Shown in pieces: positions 25,835 to 34,032 of a stretch of 43,553 nucleotides of DNA. The notes under the pieces were generated by a model. That model did not search any database. It had not been told where the DNA came from and saw only the letters and a program-made list of their open reading frames with translations. Origin of the DNA: Devosia sp. (GTDB lineage Bacteria; Pseudomonadota; Alphaproteobacteria; Rhizobiales; Devosiaceae); assembly GCF_030689745.1 (NCBI RefSeq), contig NZ_JAUYGL010000031.1, positions 1 through 43,553 of the forward strand. The letters run 5' to 3'. The position numbers were made by a program, and so were the translations under genes. The stretch's first letter is position 1, and the number at the start of each line of letters is the position of its first letter.

Positions 25835-26872
25835 TCAGCGCAGCCAGCCGGCGGGGCGGGGATGGAGTTCCATCTGGCCATCCTTGGTGGCGGCGTCGAT
25901 GGCGGCGATTTCCTCGGGCGCCAGCGCCAGATTGTTGAGCACGCCCAGATTGTCCTTGAGCTGATCGAGATTGCGCACGCCGATCAGGGCCGAGGTCATT
26001 TCCGGGCGGCGCAGCACCCAGCTCAGCGCCAGCTGCACCATGGTCTGGCCGCGGGATTTGGCGATCTCGCCGAGCTTGTCGACAGCGGCCAGCACGCGCG
26101 GCTCGATATGGCTGGCGCGCAGGCTGCCATTGGGGTTTTCGCCGCGGGTGCCGGATTTGTCGCCCCGGTTGTATTTGCCCGACAGCACGCCCTGGGCGAG
26201 CGGGGAGAAGGCGATGACGCCAATGCCCAGATCGCCGCAGGTGTCCAGGGTACGGTCGTTCTCGATCCAGCGATTGATCATGGAATAGGAGGGCTGGTGA
26301 ATGGTGGTGGCGACGCCCATCTCTTTCAGAATGCGATAGGCCTCGCGGGTTTCGGCCTCGGGATAGCTGGAAATGCCGACATAGAGCGCCTTGCCGCTGC
26401 GCACCGCATGGGCCAGCGCGCCCATGGTTTCCTCGAGCGGGGTATGGGGATCAAAGCGGTGCGAATAGAAGATGTCGACATAGTCGAGGCCCATGCGCTG
26501 CAGCGACTGATCCAGACTGGCCAGCAGATACTTGCGGCTGCCGAATTCGCCATAGGGGCCCGGCCACATATTGTAGCCGGCCTTGGTGGAGATGATCATC
26601 TCGTCGCGATAGGGGCGGAAATCGCGGGCCATCACCTGGCCGAACAGCTCTTCGGATGAGCCGGGCGGGGGGCCGTAATTATTGGCCAGGTCGAAATGGG
26701 TAATGCCCTGATCGAAGGCATAGCCGAGGATTTCCATCGCCGAAGGATAGTCCCGCGTGCCGCCGAAATTCTGCCACAGGCCCAGGCTGATCACCGGCAG
26801 TTTGAGGCCCGAGCGGCCGGAGTGGCGGTATTGCATGGTGTCATAGCGTGCCGTATCGGCCCGATAGGTCAT
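25835..26872 (-). CDS. Aldo/keto reductase, YghZ (L-glyceraldehyde 3-phosphate reductase) type
   Basis: A 345-residue NADPH-dependent oxidoreductase with the AKR barrel. The catalytic tetrad is D61 and Y66 (FDLANNYGPPPGSSEE), K97 (ISTKAGYN) and H138 (FYSHRFDPH). The GPPPGSSEE stretch and the tail QMELHPRPAGWLR (close variants) mark the YghZ/Gpr branch that reduces L-glyceraldehyde 3-phosphate and detoxifies methylglyoxal. The cofactor-binding end is SALIGVRNLDQL. The start at 26872 is set by GGAG just upstream; a longer form from 26917 would overlap the divergent promoter region of trhO. Confidence 0.88.
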   Translation of the reverse strand: MTYRADTARYDTMQYRHSGRSGLKLPVISLGLWQNFGGTRDYPSAMEILGYAFDQGITHFDLANNYGPPPGSSEELFGQVMARDFRPYRDEMIISTKAGYNMWPGPYGEFGSRKYLLASLDQSLQRMGLDYVDIFYSHRFDPHTPLEETMGALAHAVRSGKALYVGISSYPEAETREAYRILKEMGVATTIHQPSYSMINRWIENDRTLDTCGDLGIGVIAFSPLAQGVLSGKYNRGDKSGTRGENPNGSLRASHIEPRVLAAVDKLGEIAKSRGQTMVQLALSWVLRRPEMTSALIGVRNLDQLKDNLGVLNNLALAPEEIAAIDAATKDGQMELHPRPAGWLR

Positions 26873-26897
26873 GGTAGGCTCCGTGTCATGTTCTGAT

Positions 26898-26926
26898 TTG
26901 GCCGCGCGGGCGGGCAATGGTATGAG
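26898..26926 (+). promoter_or_regulatory. Candidate housekeeping promoter for trhO-tsaB-rimI-fur
   Basis: TTGGCC (26898-26903) and TATGAG (26921-26926) are 17 bases apart, 29 bases before the trhO start, in the divergent gap. Confidence 0.38.
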
Positions 26927-26954
26927 CGGGCAAACAACCCGCCGAAAAAGTCAC

Positions 26955-27980
26955 ATGACCCGTAATCTGCCCCAAGACGCACTGCCATACAAGGTGATGG
27001 CGATCTATAAATTCGCTGACCTGCCCGATGCCGCCCGGTTGCAGCCGGCGCTGGCCGCACTGTGCGCCGCACAGGCGATCAAGGGTACGCTGATCCTGGC
27101 GCCCGAGGGCATCAATGGCACGGTGGCCGGCACGGCGGCGGCGATCGACGCGCTGGCGGATTTCCTGTTGCTCAGTGGACCGTTCGGGCAGCGGCTACAG
27201 GGGGCGGAAGTGAAATATTCGGCCGCCAGCACCATGCCGTTCCTGCGCCTCAAGGTGCGGCTGAAAAGCGAGATCGTGACGCTGCGGGCGCCGCAGGCCA
27301 ATCCGGCCAGGGCGGTGGGCACCTATGTCGAGCCGGTCGACTGGAACGGGCTGATCGAGCGCAATGATGTGGTGCTCGTCGATACGCGCAATGACTACGA
27401 GGTCGGGCTGGGGACTTTCCAACGGGCGCTGGACCCCAAGACTCAGCATTTCACCCAGTTCAAGGACTATGTCGCCACCCATCTCGACCCGAGCCGGGAC
27501 AAGAAGGTGGCGATGTTCTGCACCGGCGGCATTCGCTGCGAAAAGGCCTCGAGCTATCTGCTGAGCCAGGGGTTCGAGGAGGTGTTTCACCTCAAGGGCG
27601 GGATTTTGAAATATCTCGAAGTGGTGCCAGAGGCCGAGAGCCGGTTTGCCGGGGAGTGCTTTGTGTTCGACGAGCGCGTGGCGGTGGGCCATGGGCTGGT
27701 CGAGGGCGAGGCCACCTTGTGCCGCGCCTGCCGGCATCCGCTGACGCCGGCGGACCGGGCCGACAAGGCCTACGTGGAGGGGATAAGCTGCCCCTATTGC
27801 GCCCAGGACACCGCCAGGCACGCCGCAGCGCAGGAGCGGCAGAAACAGATGGCGCTGGCCGCGCGGCGCGGCGCGGCGCATCTGGGCGATGGCGCGGTGC
27901 AGGCGGCAGCTGATGCCCGGGCCCGCAAGCGGGCCGAGGCCGAGGCGTCGCGGGCGCGCAACGCGGCTGCCAGGCCATGA
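26955..27980 (+). CDS. trhO: tRNA 5-hydroxyuridine synthase TrhO (rhodanese-domain)
   Basis: A 341-residue member of the YceA/TrhO family, which hydroxylates uridine 34 of tRNAs with the help of oxygen. The N-terminal ferredoxin-like domain contains GTLILAPEGINGTVAGT (about 44-60). The rhodanese domain carries the active cysteine C189 in MFCTGGIRCEKAS. The C-terminal extension has two C-x2-C pairs (C256/C259 and C279/C282) likely to bind zinc. The last 60 residues are a charged, alanine/arginine-rich tail. The stop overlaps the tsaB start (ATGA). Confidence 0.92.
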   Translation: MTRNLPQDALPYKVMAIYKFADLPDAARLQPALAALCAAQAIKGTLILAPEGINGTVAGTAAAIDALADFLLLSGPFGQRLQGAEVKYSAASTMPFLRLKVRLKSEIVTLRAPQANPARAVGTYVEPVDWNGLIERNDVVLVDTRNDYEVGLGTFQRALDPKTQHFTQFKDYVATHLDPSRDKKVAMFCTGGIRCEKASSYLLSQGFEEVFHLKGGILKYLEVVPEAESRFAGECFVFDERVAVGHGLVEGEATLCRACRHPLTPADRADKAYVEGISCPYCAQDTARHAAAQERQKQMALAARRGAAHLGDGAVQAAADARARKRAEAEASRARNAAARP

Positions 27981-28591
27981 ACCCGACACAAGGGCCGGTG
28001 CTGGCGATTGATACGGCGGCGCCCCGGCTGCAGCTGGCGCTGTTGCTGGCCGATGGCCGGGTGGATGAGTCGGTGGAAGACATGGCGACCGGCCAGGCCG
28101 AGGCGATCTTCGGGCGGATTGCCCAATTGCTGGCGCGCAACAAGCTGGGTTACCCCGATCTCGACCGGGTGGTGACCACCACCGGGCCGGGCTCGTTCAC
28201 CGGGCTGCGCATCGGGCTGAGCGCGGCGCGCGGCATCGGGCTGGCGCGGGGCATACCGGTGATCGGGGTGCCGAGCCTTTTGGCGCTGTCGCTGAGCGTG
28301 GCAGGGCCCTCCACCGTGCTGCTCGATGCGCGGCGCGGCGAGGCCTATTTCCAGATTTTTACCGGGGCCGGCATGGCGGTGACGGCGCCCGACCTGCTGC
28401 CCATGGCGCTGGCACAGGCGGCGACACCGCCCGAAACCACGCTGATTTCCACCCCCTTTGTCGATGTGGCGCTGCTGGCGCAATATGGCGCCACGGCTGA
28501 TCCCGCGACCCACCCGCCCGAGGCGGCCTATGTGCGCGACGCCGATGCCAAGCCGCAGACGGCCGGCCGGGTGGAAAGAAGCGCCACGTGA
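27977..28591 (+). CDS. tsaB: tRNA threonylcarbamoyladenosine complex dimerisation subunit TsaB
   Basis: A 204-residue ASKHA-fold protein that partners TsaD and TsaE in making the t6A37 base of ANN-decoding tRNAs. Family marks are VLAIDTAAPRLQLAL at the start and TTTGPGSFTGLRIGLSAARG (about 67-86). The C-terminal half is short and variable, as usual. The neighbours trhO and rimI also concern tRNA and ribosome modification. The stop overlaps the next start (GTGA). Confidence 0.92.
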   Translation: MNPTQGPVLAIDTAAPRLQLALLLADGRVDESVEDMATGQAEAIFGRIAQLLARNKLGYPDLDRVVTTTGPGSFTGLRIGLSAARGIGLARGIPVIGVPSLLALSLSVAGPSTVLLDARRGEAYFQIFTGAGMAVTAPDLLPMALAQAATPPETTLISTPFVDVALLAQYGATADPATHPPEAAYVRDADAKPQTAGRVERSAT

Positions 28592-29067
28592 TCAAGCTGT
28601 GGATGGCCCCGGGGGGCCTGCATATCGAGCCGGGGCAGACCAGGGATGCCGATGAGCTGGCGCGCATCCATGCCAAGGGGTTCTATCGCGGCTGGCCGAG
28701 CGCCGAATTTGCCAGCTTTTTGAGCGAACGCGATACGCCGGTCTATGTGGCCTGCGACGCCAAGCGGCGAATTGCCGGCTTCGCCCTGGTGCGCATCGCT
28801 GCCGATGAAGCCGAATTGCTGACCATTGCGGTGGACCCCAAATGGCGCGGCAAGGGCCTGGGCCGGGCGCTGCTGCAGGCCGCCTTTGCCGATCTGCTGA
28901 CCAGTCCGGCCAGGCGGATGTTTCTTGAGGTCAGCGAAGAGAATGCGGCGGCGATCAAGCTCTATCAGCGGCTGGGTTTTACCACTATTGCCCAGCGCCA
29001 GGGCTATTACCCCCGGGCCGATGGCTCGGCGGCCACGGCGCTTGTCATGGCCACCGATCTTGGATAG
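28588..29067 (+). CDS. rimI: RimI-like GNAT N-acetyltransferase
   Basis: A 159-residue GNAT enzyme. The acetyl-CoA-binding loop is VDPKWRGKGLGRALL, and the C-terminal block is LEVSEENAAAIKLYQRLGF followed by RQGYYPRADGSAATA. These are the hallmarks of RimI, which acetylates the N-terminus of ribosomal protein S18 in E. coli. The order tsaB-rimI-fur is the standard one in Hyphomicrobiales. It starts with GTG overlapping the tsaB stop. Confidence 0.9.
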   Translation: MIKLWMAPGGLHIEPGQTRDADELARIHAKGFYRGWPSAEFASFLSERDTPVYVACDAKRRIAGFALVRIAADEAELLTIAVDPKWRGKGLGRALLQAAFADLLTSPARRMFLEVSEENAAAIKLYQRLGFTTIAQRQGYYPRADGSAATALVMATDLG

Positions 29068-29076
29068 GCCGGTGCC

Positions 29077-29544
29077 ATGACAGATCCGGTCGGGAGCCGT
29101 GATGTGAGCAAGAGCCAGACCGAGCCAACGCTGGAAGAAGCCTGCGTCGCCAAAGGTATGCGCATGACCGAACAGCGTCGCGTGATTGCCCGGGTGATTG
29201 AATCGGCTGCTGACCACCCCGATGTGGAAGAACTCTATCACCGGGCTTCAGCGATCGATGACCGCATCTCGCTGTCGACGGTGTATCGCACGGTGAATCT
29301 GTTCGAGGAGGCGGGCCTGGTCACCAAGCACGACTTCAAGGACGGGCGGGCGCGGTTCGAGCTGATCCCCGACGAGCATCACGACCATCTGATCGATATT
29401 CGCAGTGGCGCGGTCATCGAATTCCGCAATGAGGAAATCGAGGCGATCCAGGAGGTCATTGCCAAGCGGCTGGGCTACCGGCTGGTCGACCACCGGCTCG
29501 AGCTCTATGCGGTGCCCCTGACCAGCGGCAAGGACAAGGCGTAG
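29077..29544 (+). CDS. fur: Fur-family metal-responsive repressor (Fur/Mur)
   Basis: A 155-residue Fur-family regulator. The winged helix holds SLSTVYRTVNLFEEAGLV, and the metal site includes HHDH (101-104) in DEHHDHLIDI. The two C-x2-C pairs that bind structural zinc in E. coli Fur are absent; the single cysteine is C23. That pattern is known in alphaproteobacterial Fur/Mur, which often senses manganese rather than iron. It starts 9 bases after rimI. A GTG at 29104 preceded by GGGAG is a reasonable alternative start that would remove nine residues. Confidence 0.9.
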   Translation: MTDPVGSRDVSKSQTEPTLEEACVAKGMRMTEQRRVIARVIESAADHPDVEELYHRASAIDDRISLSTVYRTVNLFEEAGLVTKHDFKDGRARFELIPDEHHDHLIDIRSGAVIEFRNEEIEAIQEVIAKRLGYRLVDHRLELYAVPLTSGKDKA

Positions 29545-29595
29545 GCCGGTCCGGGCCCTCGCCGGCCGATTGATTGCAATTTTAGCGGGTAAGCC

Positions 29596-29621
29596 TAACG
29601 CCGGATTCGGCTTGGGCGTTA
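29596..29621 (+). terminator. Weak hairpin after fur
   Basis: TAACGCC (29596-29602) pairs with GGCGTTA (29615-29621) in the gap between fur and the next small gene. No T-run follows, so termination is doubtful. Confidence 0.3.
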
Positions 29622-29666
29622 ACGTCCTGTTAGCTAAGTCTGGCTCCTGCACTGAAGGAGACGGCA

Positions 29667-29909
29667 ATGGTCTGGCAGGTTCTGGCAATGTGGGCGGTGG
29701 TGCTGACCACCATCATCTGGTTTGTGCGCGATGAACGCCGGCTGCGCGCCCATGCCGCCCTGGCGCGGTCGGCGCGCTACTATGCCCATGCCCCCAAATA
29801 CCGGCATCAACCGAGCCGGGCCGTGCTGCCGCCACCGCCCAGGCTTGCCCGGGGCGGGCTGAGCGAAACGCAGCGGGCATTCCTCAAGGCGCTGGCGCAG
29901 AAGGCCTAA
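29667..29909 (+). CDS. Small membrane-anchored protein of unknown function
   Basis: An 80-residue protein that I do not recognise. Residues 4-20 form one hydrophobic helix (VLAMWAVVLTTIIWFV) and the rest is a basic, proline-rich cytoplasmic-type tail (QPSRAVLPPPPRLARGG) with a short helical end (TQRAFLKALAQKA). AAGGAGACGGC before the ATG is a strong ribosome binding site, which supports it as a real gene. Its stop overlaps that of the convergent 84-residue gene by four bases. Confidence 0.65.
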   Translation: MVWQVLAMWAVVLTTIIWFVRDERRLRAHAALARSARYYAHAPKYRHQPSRAVLPPPPRLARGGLSETQRAFLKALAQKA

Positions 29910-30160
29910 TCGTCCGTACCCATGGATTTCTTCATGCGGGCGACGATTTCTGCGGCCTTGAGCAGCAGCGCCATATCGACATCGGCGGGCGGCGTATCAG
30001 GGGCGACATTGGCCCAGACGGCAATGGACAGCTCATGGGTCTGCGCATGCCCGTCCAGCACCTCGCTGAGTACAGCGCGGACGTGACCGGTCACGCGGCC
30101 GGCGAGCCGAGGATGGGACTGTTTGTCCCGCACAGCGATATCAATAAGTTCAAAGGTCAT
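29906..30160 (-). CDS. Small protein of unknown function
   Basis: An 84-residue protein (MTFELIDIAVRDKQSHPRL...) that I do not assign to a family. It looks soluble, with an even mix of beta-prone and helical segments and a C-terminal helix KAAEIVARMKKSM. The ATG at 30160 is preferred because codon quality changes there; the frame stays open for a further 107 codons upstream but that part is low-quality and runs into pncB. It lies downstream of pncB on the same strand, so co-transcription is possible across a 115-base gap. Confidence 0.55.
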   Translation of the reverse strand: MTFELIDIAVRDKQSHPRLAGRVTGHVRAVLSEVLDGHAQTHELSIAVWANVAPDTPPADVDMALLLKAAEIVARMKKSMGTDD

Positions 30161-30275
30161 ACCGGCCCCGAGGGACCCCCAACGCAGTGGCACGCGTGGA
30201 GTATCCCGAGCTCTTAACGCACGGTGCGGGCTGGTTGTTCCGCTGCGGTGCTTTATTGAAGGAATGGCGCCTAGA

Positions 30276-31586
30276 TCACACCTTGACGGCGTATTCAACC
30301 CGCCCGGACTCGCCAAAAAGCCGGATATAGCGTGCGATTTCCTCGGGCGTGCCGGTGGCCTTGGCCGGATTGTCGGATAGCTTGACCACGGGGCGTCCAT
30401 TCGCTTCGCTGACCTTGGCAACGATGGAAATTGGTTCCAGTCCGGGGTTTGGCCCATCGGGTTCGCAGCCCGCAAAGTCATTGGTCAGGTTGGTGCCCCA
30501 GCCAAAAGCCATGCGTACCTTGCCGTCAAAATGCAGATAGGCCTCCTCGATCATGTCGACGTCGAGCCCATCGGAAAAAATCAGTAATTTTTCGCGCGGA
30601 TCGCGACCGCGACTTTTCCACCACGAAATGATGCGTTCGCCCCCGGCAATGGCCGGCGCGCTGTCGGGCCGGAAGCCGGTCCAGTCGGCCACCCAGTCGG
30701 GCGCATGCTCGAGAAACGAGTCGGTGCCAAAGGCATCGGGCAGCACGATCTTGAGATTGCCGCCGTAATAGCGCTCCCAATCGGTCAGCACCTGATAGGG
30801 CGAGGCCAGCAGCGCCTCGTCATTGGCCGCCAGCGCCGCCAGCACCATGGGCAGCTCATGGGCATTGGTGCCCAGCGCCTCTAGGTCGGTGTCCATGGCC
30901 AGCTTGACGTTGGAGGTGCCGGTGAAATTGTCGCCAATGCCCTCCTTGAGCGCATCGACGCACCAGCGCTGCCACAGGAAGGAATGGCGCCGCCTGGTGC
31001 CGAAATCGGAAATGCGCAGGTCAGGCAGCTTCTGCAGCCGCTCGACCTTTTCCCACATCTTGGCCTTGGCGCGTGCATAGAGCACATCGAGGGTAAAGGG
31101 CCCATAATGCTTGAGGGCGGCCCGGCTGCGCAGCTCGTTGATGATGGCGAGCGCGGGGATTTCCCACATCGAGGTTTCCATCCACAGGCCGGGGAATTCG
31201 AGCACGAACTGGCCGTCGCGGCGCTCAAGCGTGTAATCGGGCAGGCGGAAATCCTCGAGCCATTTGAGGAAGGCCGGCGAAAAGATCTGCTTGGAGCCAT
31301 AAAAACTGTTGCCCGCCAGCCAGATCATTTCCTTTTTGGTGAAACGCAGTTCGCGCACGTGGTCGAGCTGGGCGCGCAGCTCGTCAATGTCGATCTCCTC
31401 GGCCAGCCGCACCGATTTGGTGCGGTTGATCAGCGAGAAGGTGGCGTTGACGCCGGGATACAGCCCCCAGATCATCTGCAGCATCAGCAGCTTGTAGAAA
31501 TCGGTATCGAGTAGGCTGCGCACGATCGGATCGAGCTTCCAGGTGTGGTTGTACACCCGGCGGGCCATGTCTGTGAAAGTTGCCAT
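30276..31586 (-). CDS. pncB: Nicotinate phosphoribosyltransferase
   Basis: A 436-residue enzyme of NAD salvage that joins nicotinate and PRPP, with ATP hydrolysis, into nicotinate mononucleotide. Recognisable parts are [20 protein letters not shown] near the N-terminus, [12 protein letters not shown] (PRPP/nicotinate contact), the active-site region [11 protein letters not shown], and [11 protein letters not shown] followed by [11 protein letters not shown] in the phosphate-binding end. The length and motifs are normal. GGGGAAC precedes the ATG. It reads away from the foreign-looking gene at 31801. Confidence 0.95.
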   Translation of the reverse strand: MATFTDMARRVYNHTWKLDPIVRSLLDTDFYKLLMLQMIWGLYPGVNATFSLINRTKSVRLAEEIDIDELRAQLDHVRELRFTKKEMIWLAGNSFYGSKQIFSPAFLKWLEDFRLPDYTLERRDGQFVLEFPGLWMETSMWEIPALAIINELRSRAALKHYGPFTLDVLYARAKAKMWEKVERLQKLPDLRISDFGTRRRHSFLWQRWCVDALKEGIGDNFTGTSNVKLAMDTDLEALGTNAHELPMVLAALAANDEALLASPYQVLTDWERYYGGNLKIVLPDAFGTDSFLEHAPDWVADWTGFRPDSAPAIAGGERIISWWKSRGRDPREKLLIFSDGLDVDMIEEAYLHFDGKVRMAFGWGTNLTNDFAGCEPDGPNPGLEPISIVAKVSEANGRPVVKLSDNPAKATGTPEEIARYIRLFGESGRVEYAVKV

Positions 31587-31734
31587 TGTCGTTCCCCGTT
31601 CGCGGCGAGGCTTGTACCGCGCAGGGGTGGCAATGGGAAGACCGGGGGCGGGTGGATTGGTTCGGCTGGGGGAAGTGGCTTCATACGACTTGGAGGTGCG
31701 AGTCGCAGACTTGACCGCGCGGATCCAGAGAATG

Positions 31735-31765
31735 TTGACGGGGATTTCAGCTAGGCTGCTATGAA
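31735..31765 (+). promoter_or_regulatory. Weak candidate promoter for the nuclease/SEC-C gene
   Basis: TTGACG (31735-31740) and TATGAA (31760-31765) stand 19 bases apart, which is longer than ideal, 36 bases before the gene start. The rest of the 214-base gap (31587-31800) shows no gene. Confidence 0.25.
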
Positions 31766-31800
31766 TTTCTATGTCCCAGTGAGTCGAGGGCAGTCACGTC

Positions 31801-33993
31801 ATGAACGCAAAAGACATGTCTCCAGGAGAGGCACGCGACGAGTCTGAAATATTCGCAGCACTGGAGAAAGTCTGTTGCTCCCCCGGATACATCCACGCAA
31901 TCGCATATTTTTGTTGGCGCGATAACCTCATTCGATTTGGCGGTGATGAGCTAACAGAAAAAGACGTAGAGCACCAATACTCCGGTGATCAGCTACTTAG
32001 GTCCGAGATTTCAACCCTCGTGGGCCTGATGGCGAAAGGGGTTATCGACTTTTCCATCCCAGAGCCGAGCACCCTTCAAAGCTACATAGATAAGTCAGAA
32101 GCGCTGCTGCATGAAATTCATTTGAGCCTTCAGAAACCTTGGATGGCCGCGTTTCAAGCCATGGTGCGCAACCCCAGCAAAGCAAGTCGCATTGATCCAT
32201 TCAGCACCGCTGACGGCCTTCGGGAACCCATATTTTATGGAGGCGAGTCTGCTTACAACTTTCAATATGAAGAACTGTCGCGCCTGAAATATAACGCAGA
32301 CAATGACTGGCTCAGTTCACAAGTTGGCTTCTCAATTGATGAGGCTTGCTTGGTCGCTCGTGCGATTGGCGAATTGCAGATGCAAAAACTCTTGGGCCTT
32401 CGAGAAGGGATGATTAAGCAGCATCCGGATCAATGGACTTTTTTACCCGGATTTGCCTTTCGCGCCGATGAGTTGGAAGGCCGAACAGAATTGTCTCGTG
32501 AGAAAATAGAAAGCGTCCTCACGGCGTTTACTGCTGACCCGAACAAAGCAAACGCCTCATTCTCCAGCTTGAGCGCCTTCAACGAAACAAATTCCGCCCC
32601 GGTCATCAAAAATGTCAACGGCTCATATGTTCTATTGCAGCACTACAGCCTGCTTGAAGCGATATATGAAGCGCCATTCTTCTGGATGGCGGGAGACAAA
32701 CGCTACGCTGCAACTGCATCCAAGAACCGTGGCGCGTTTGCTGAGCAGTTTCTGGCACAACGTCTCACCAGCGTGTTTGGCCCCCAGCATGTCTTTCAAA
32801 ATGTGGACATTTACAAGGGAAAGGATCGCGTCACGGAAGCAGACGTCTTGGTCGCGTATGGGGACCGAGCAATTGTCGTGCAAGCTAAGTCCAAACGGCT
32901 GACCATCGAAGCTCGAAAGGGGAACGACCTTCAGCTAAAGGACGATTTTAAGAAGGCAATTCAGGATGCCTACGATCAAGCCTTGCTGTGTTCGGAGGCG
33001 CTCCTAGACCATGAATATCGGTTCGTCTCATCTTCTGGCGGTACAATCGACTTTGCTAAGAGGCCCACCAATATCTACCTAATCTGCAGTGTGTCGGACC
33101 ATTTTCCCGCCTTAGCCGCGCAGGCTCGACAGTTTCTAAAAATAAAATCCACAAAAAACGTGCACCCGCCCATAATAACAGATCTATTCTTTATGGACGT
33201 TTTATCTGAAATACTGGAAACTCCTCTCCATTTTCTGAATTATTTGTCACTAAGGTCAAAATTCGACAGTAAATTACTGGTAAGTCAAGAGCTTACAAAC
33301 CTTGGATATCATCTGAGACACAACCTGTGGCTGGACGATCAATATGACATGGTGAACTTGGGTGACGATTTCACCAGCTCTCTCGACATAGCAATGTCTG
33401 TACGTAGGTTGGGAGTTCCCGGGGAACGAACACCCAAAGGCATTTTAACTCGCTTTGACGGAACGCCCCTTGGCAGATTGATTTCCGAATTTGAAGCCAG
33501 CGCAATTCCCGAACTTGTGGGGCTTGGTATGCTGTTCCTTCAGTTCGGGTCCGACACCGCCAAGCATATAAATAAGGGCGTTGAAAGACTAGTACGTTCA
33601 GCAGCAGATGACGGGCAACAACATGACATCTCAATTCCTTCCGCTGCGGATAGGTCGGGTTTCACCATTCATGTTAATTCCCTACCGGAGAGGTTAGCGC
33701 GGGAGCGTTTGTCCGCTCACTGTCGAATTAGGAAATACGATTCAAAGTCGGACGTCTGGCACGGGCTGCTACTTGCTCCTGGAACCGGGAACATCAGAGG
33801 CGCCCTTTCTGTCGAAGAGACTTGGAAAGCCGATGCAAGCATGGAGAATGCACTTACTGCATGGCCAAAAAAGCCAATGGTTGCGGTTGACACGCTATCG
33901 CGCGGCGCACTTCGTAGGAAAGTGGGACGCAATGAACTGTGCCCATGTGGTAGCGGAATGAAGTACAAAAGATGTTGTTTAGCTCGGTCTTGA
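31801..33993 (+). CDS. Putative PD-(D/E)XK nuclease with C-terminal SEC-C zinc motif
   Basis: A 730-residue protein. Residues 1-300 are mostly helical and unassigned. A PD-(D/E)XK-like core follows: E315 in NRGAFAEQFLAQ, D348 in RVTEADVLVAYGDRA, and Q361-A-K363 in IVVQAKSKRL, the E/D/QxK pattern of NERD and restriction-type nucleases. A helical stretch (KDDFKKAIQDAYDQAL) comes next, then an unassigned region to about 700. The tail GRNELCPCGSGMKYKRCC is a SEC-C zinc motif (C714, C716, C725, C726), as found at the end of SecA and in many unrelated proteins. Composition is clearly AT-richer than both neighbours and codon use differs, so the gene was probably acquired by transfer. GAGGG lies 10 bases before the ATG. 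No partner gene, integrase or repeat is visible. A defence or nucleic-acid role is inference. Confidence 0.8.
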   Translation: MNAKDMSPGEARDESEIFAALEKVCCSPGYIHAIAYFCWRDNLIRFGGDELTEKDVEHQYSGDQLLRSEISTLVGLMAKGVIDFSIPEPSTLQSYIDKSEALLHEIHLSLQKPWMAAFQAMVRNPSKASRIDPFSTADGLREPIFYGGESAYNFQYEELSRLKYNADNDWLSSQVGFSIDEACLVARAIGELQMQKLLGLREGMIKQHPDQWTFLPGFAFRADELEGRTELSREKIESVLTAFTADPNKANASFSSLSAFNETNSAPVIKNVNGSYVLLQHYSLLEAIYEAPFFWMAGDKRYAATASKNRGAFAEQFLAQRLTSVFGPQHVFQNVDIYKGKDRVTEADVLVAYGDRAIVVQAKSKRLTIEARKGNDLQLKDDFKKAIQDAYDQALLCSEALLDHEYRFVSSSGGTIDFAKRPTNIYLICSVSDHFPALAAQARQFLKIKSTKNVHPPIITDLFFMDVLSEILETPLHFLNYLSLRSKFDSKLLVSQELTNLGYHLRHNLWLDDQYDMVNLGDDFTSSLDIAMSVRRLGVPGERTPKGILTRFDGTPLGRLISEFEASAIPELVGLGMLFLQFGSDTAKHINKGVERLVRSAADDGQQHDISIPSAADRSGFTIHVNSLPERLARERLSAHCRIRKYDSKSDVWHGLLLAPGTGNIRGALSVEETWKADASMENALTAWPKKPMVAVDTLSRGALRRKVGRNELCPCGSGMKYKRCCLARS

Positions 33994-34032
33994 CCCCCGT
34001 TGCATTGCATTCCTGATAGTCCGCATCCCCCC

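Noticed and set aside
33928..33990. SecA or SecA-fragment reading of the gene at 31801 because of its SEC-C tail
   Set aside because: Only the short zinc motif is shared. There is no Walker A, DEAD motor or pre-protein cross-linking domain in the other 700 residues.
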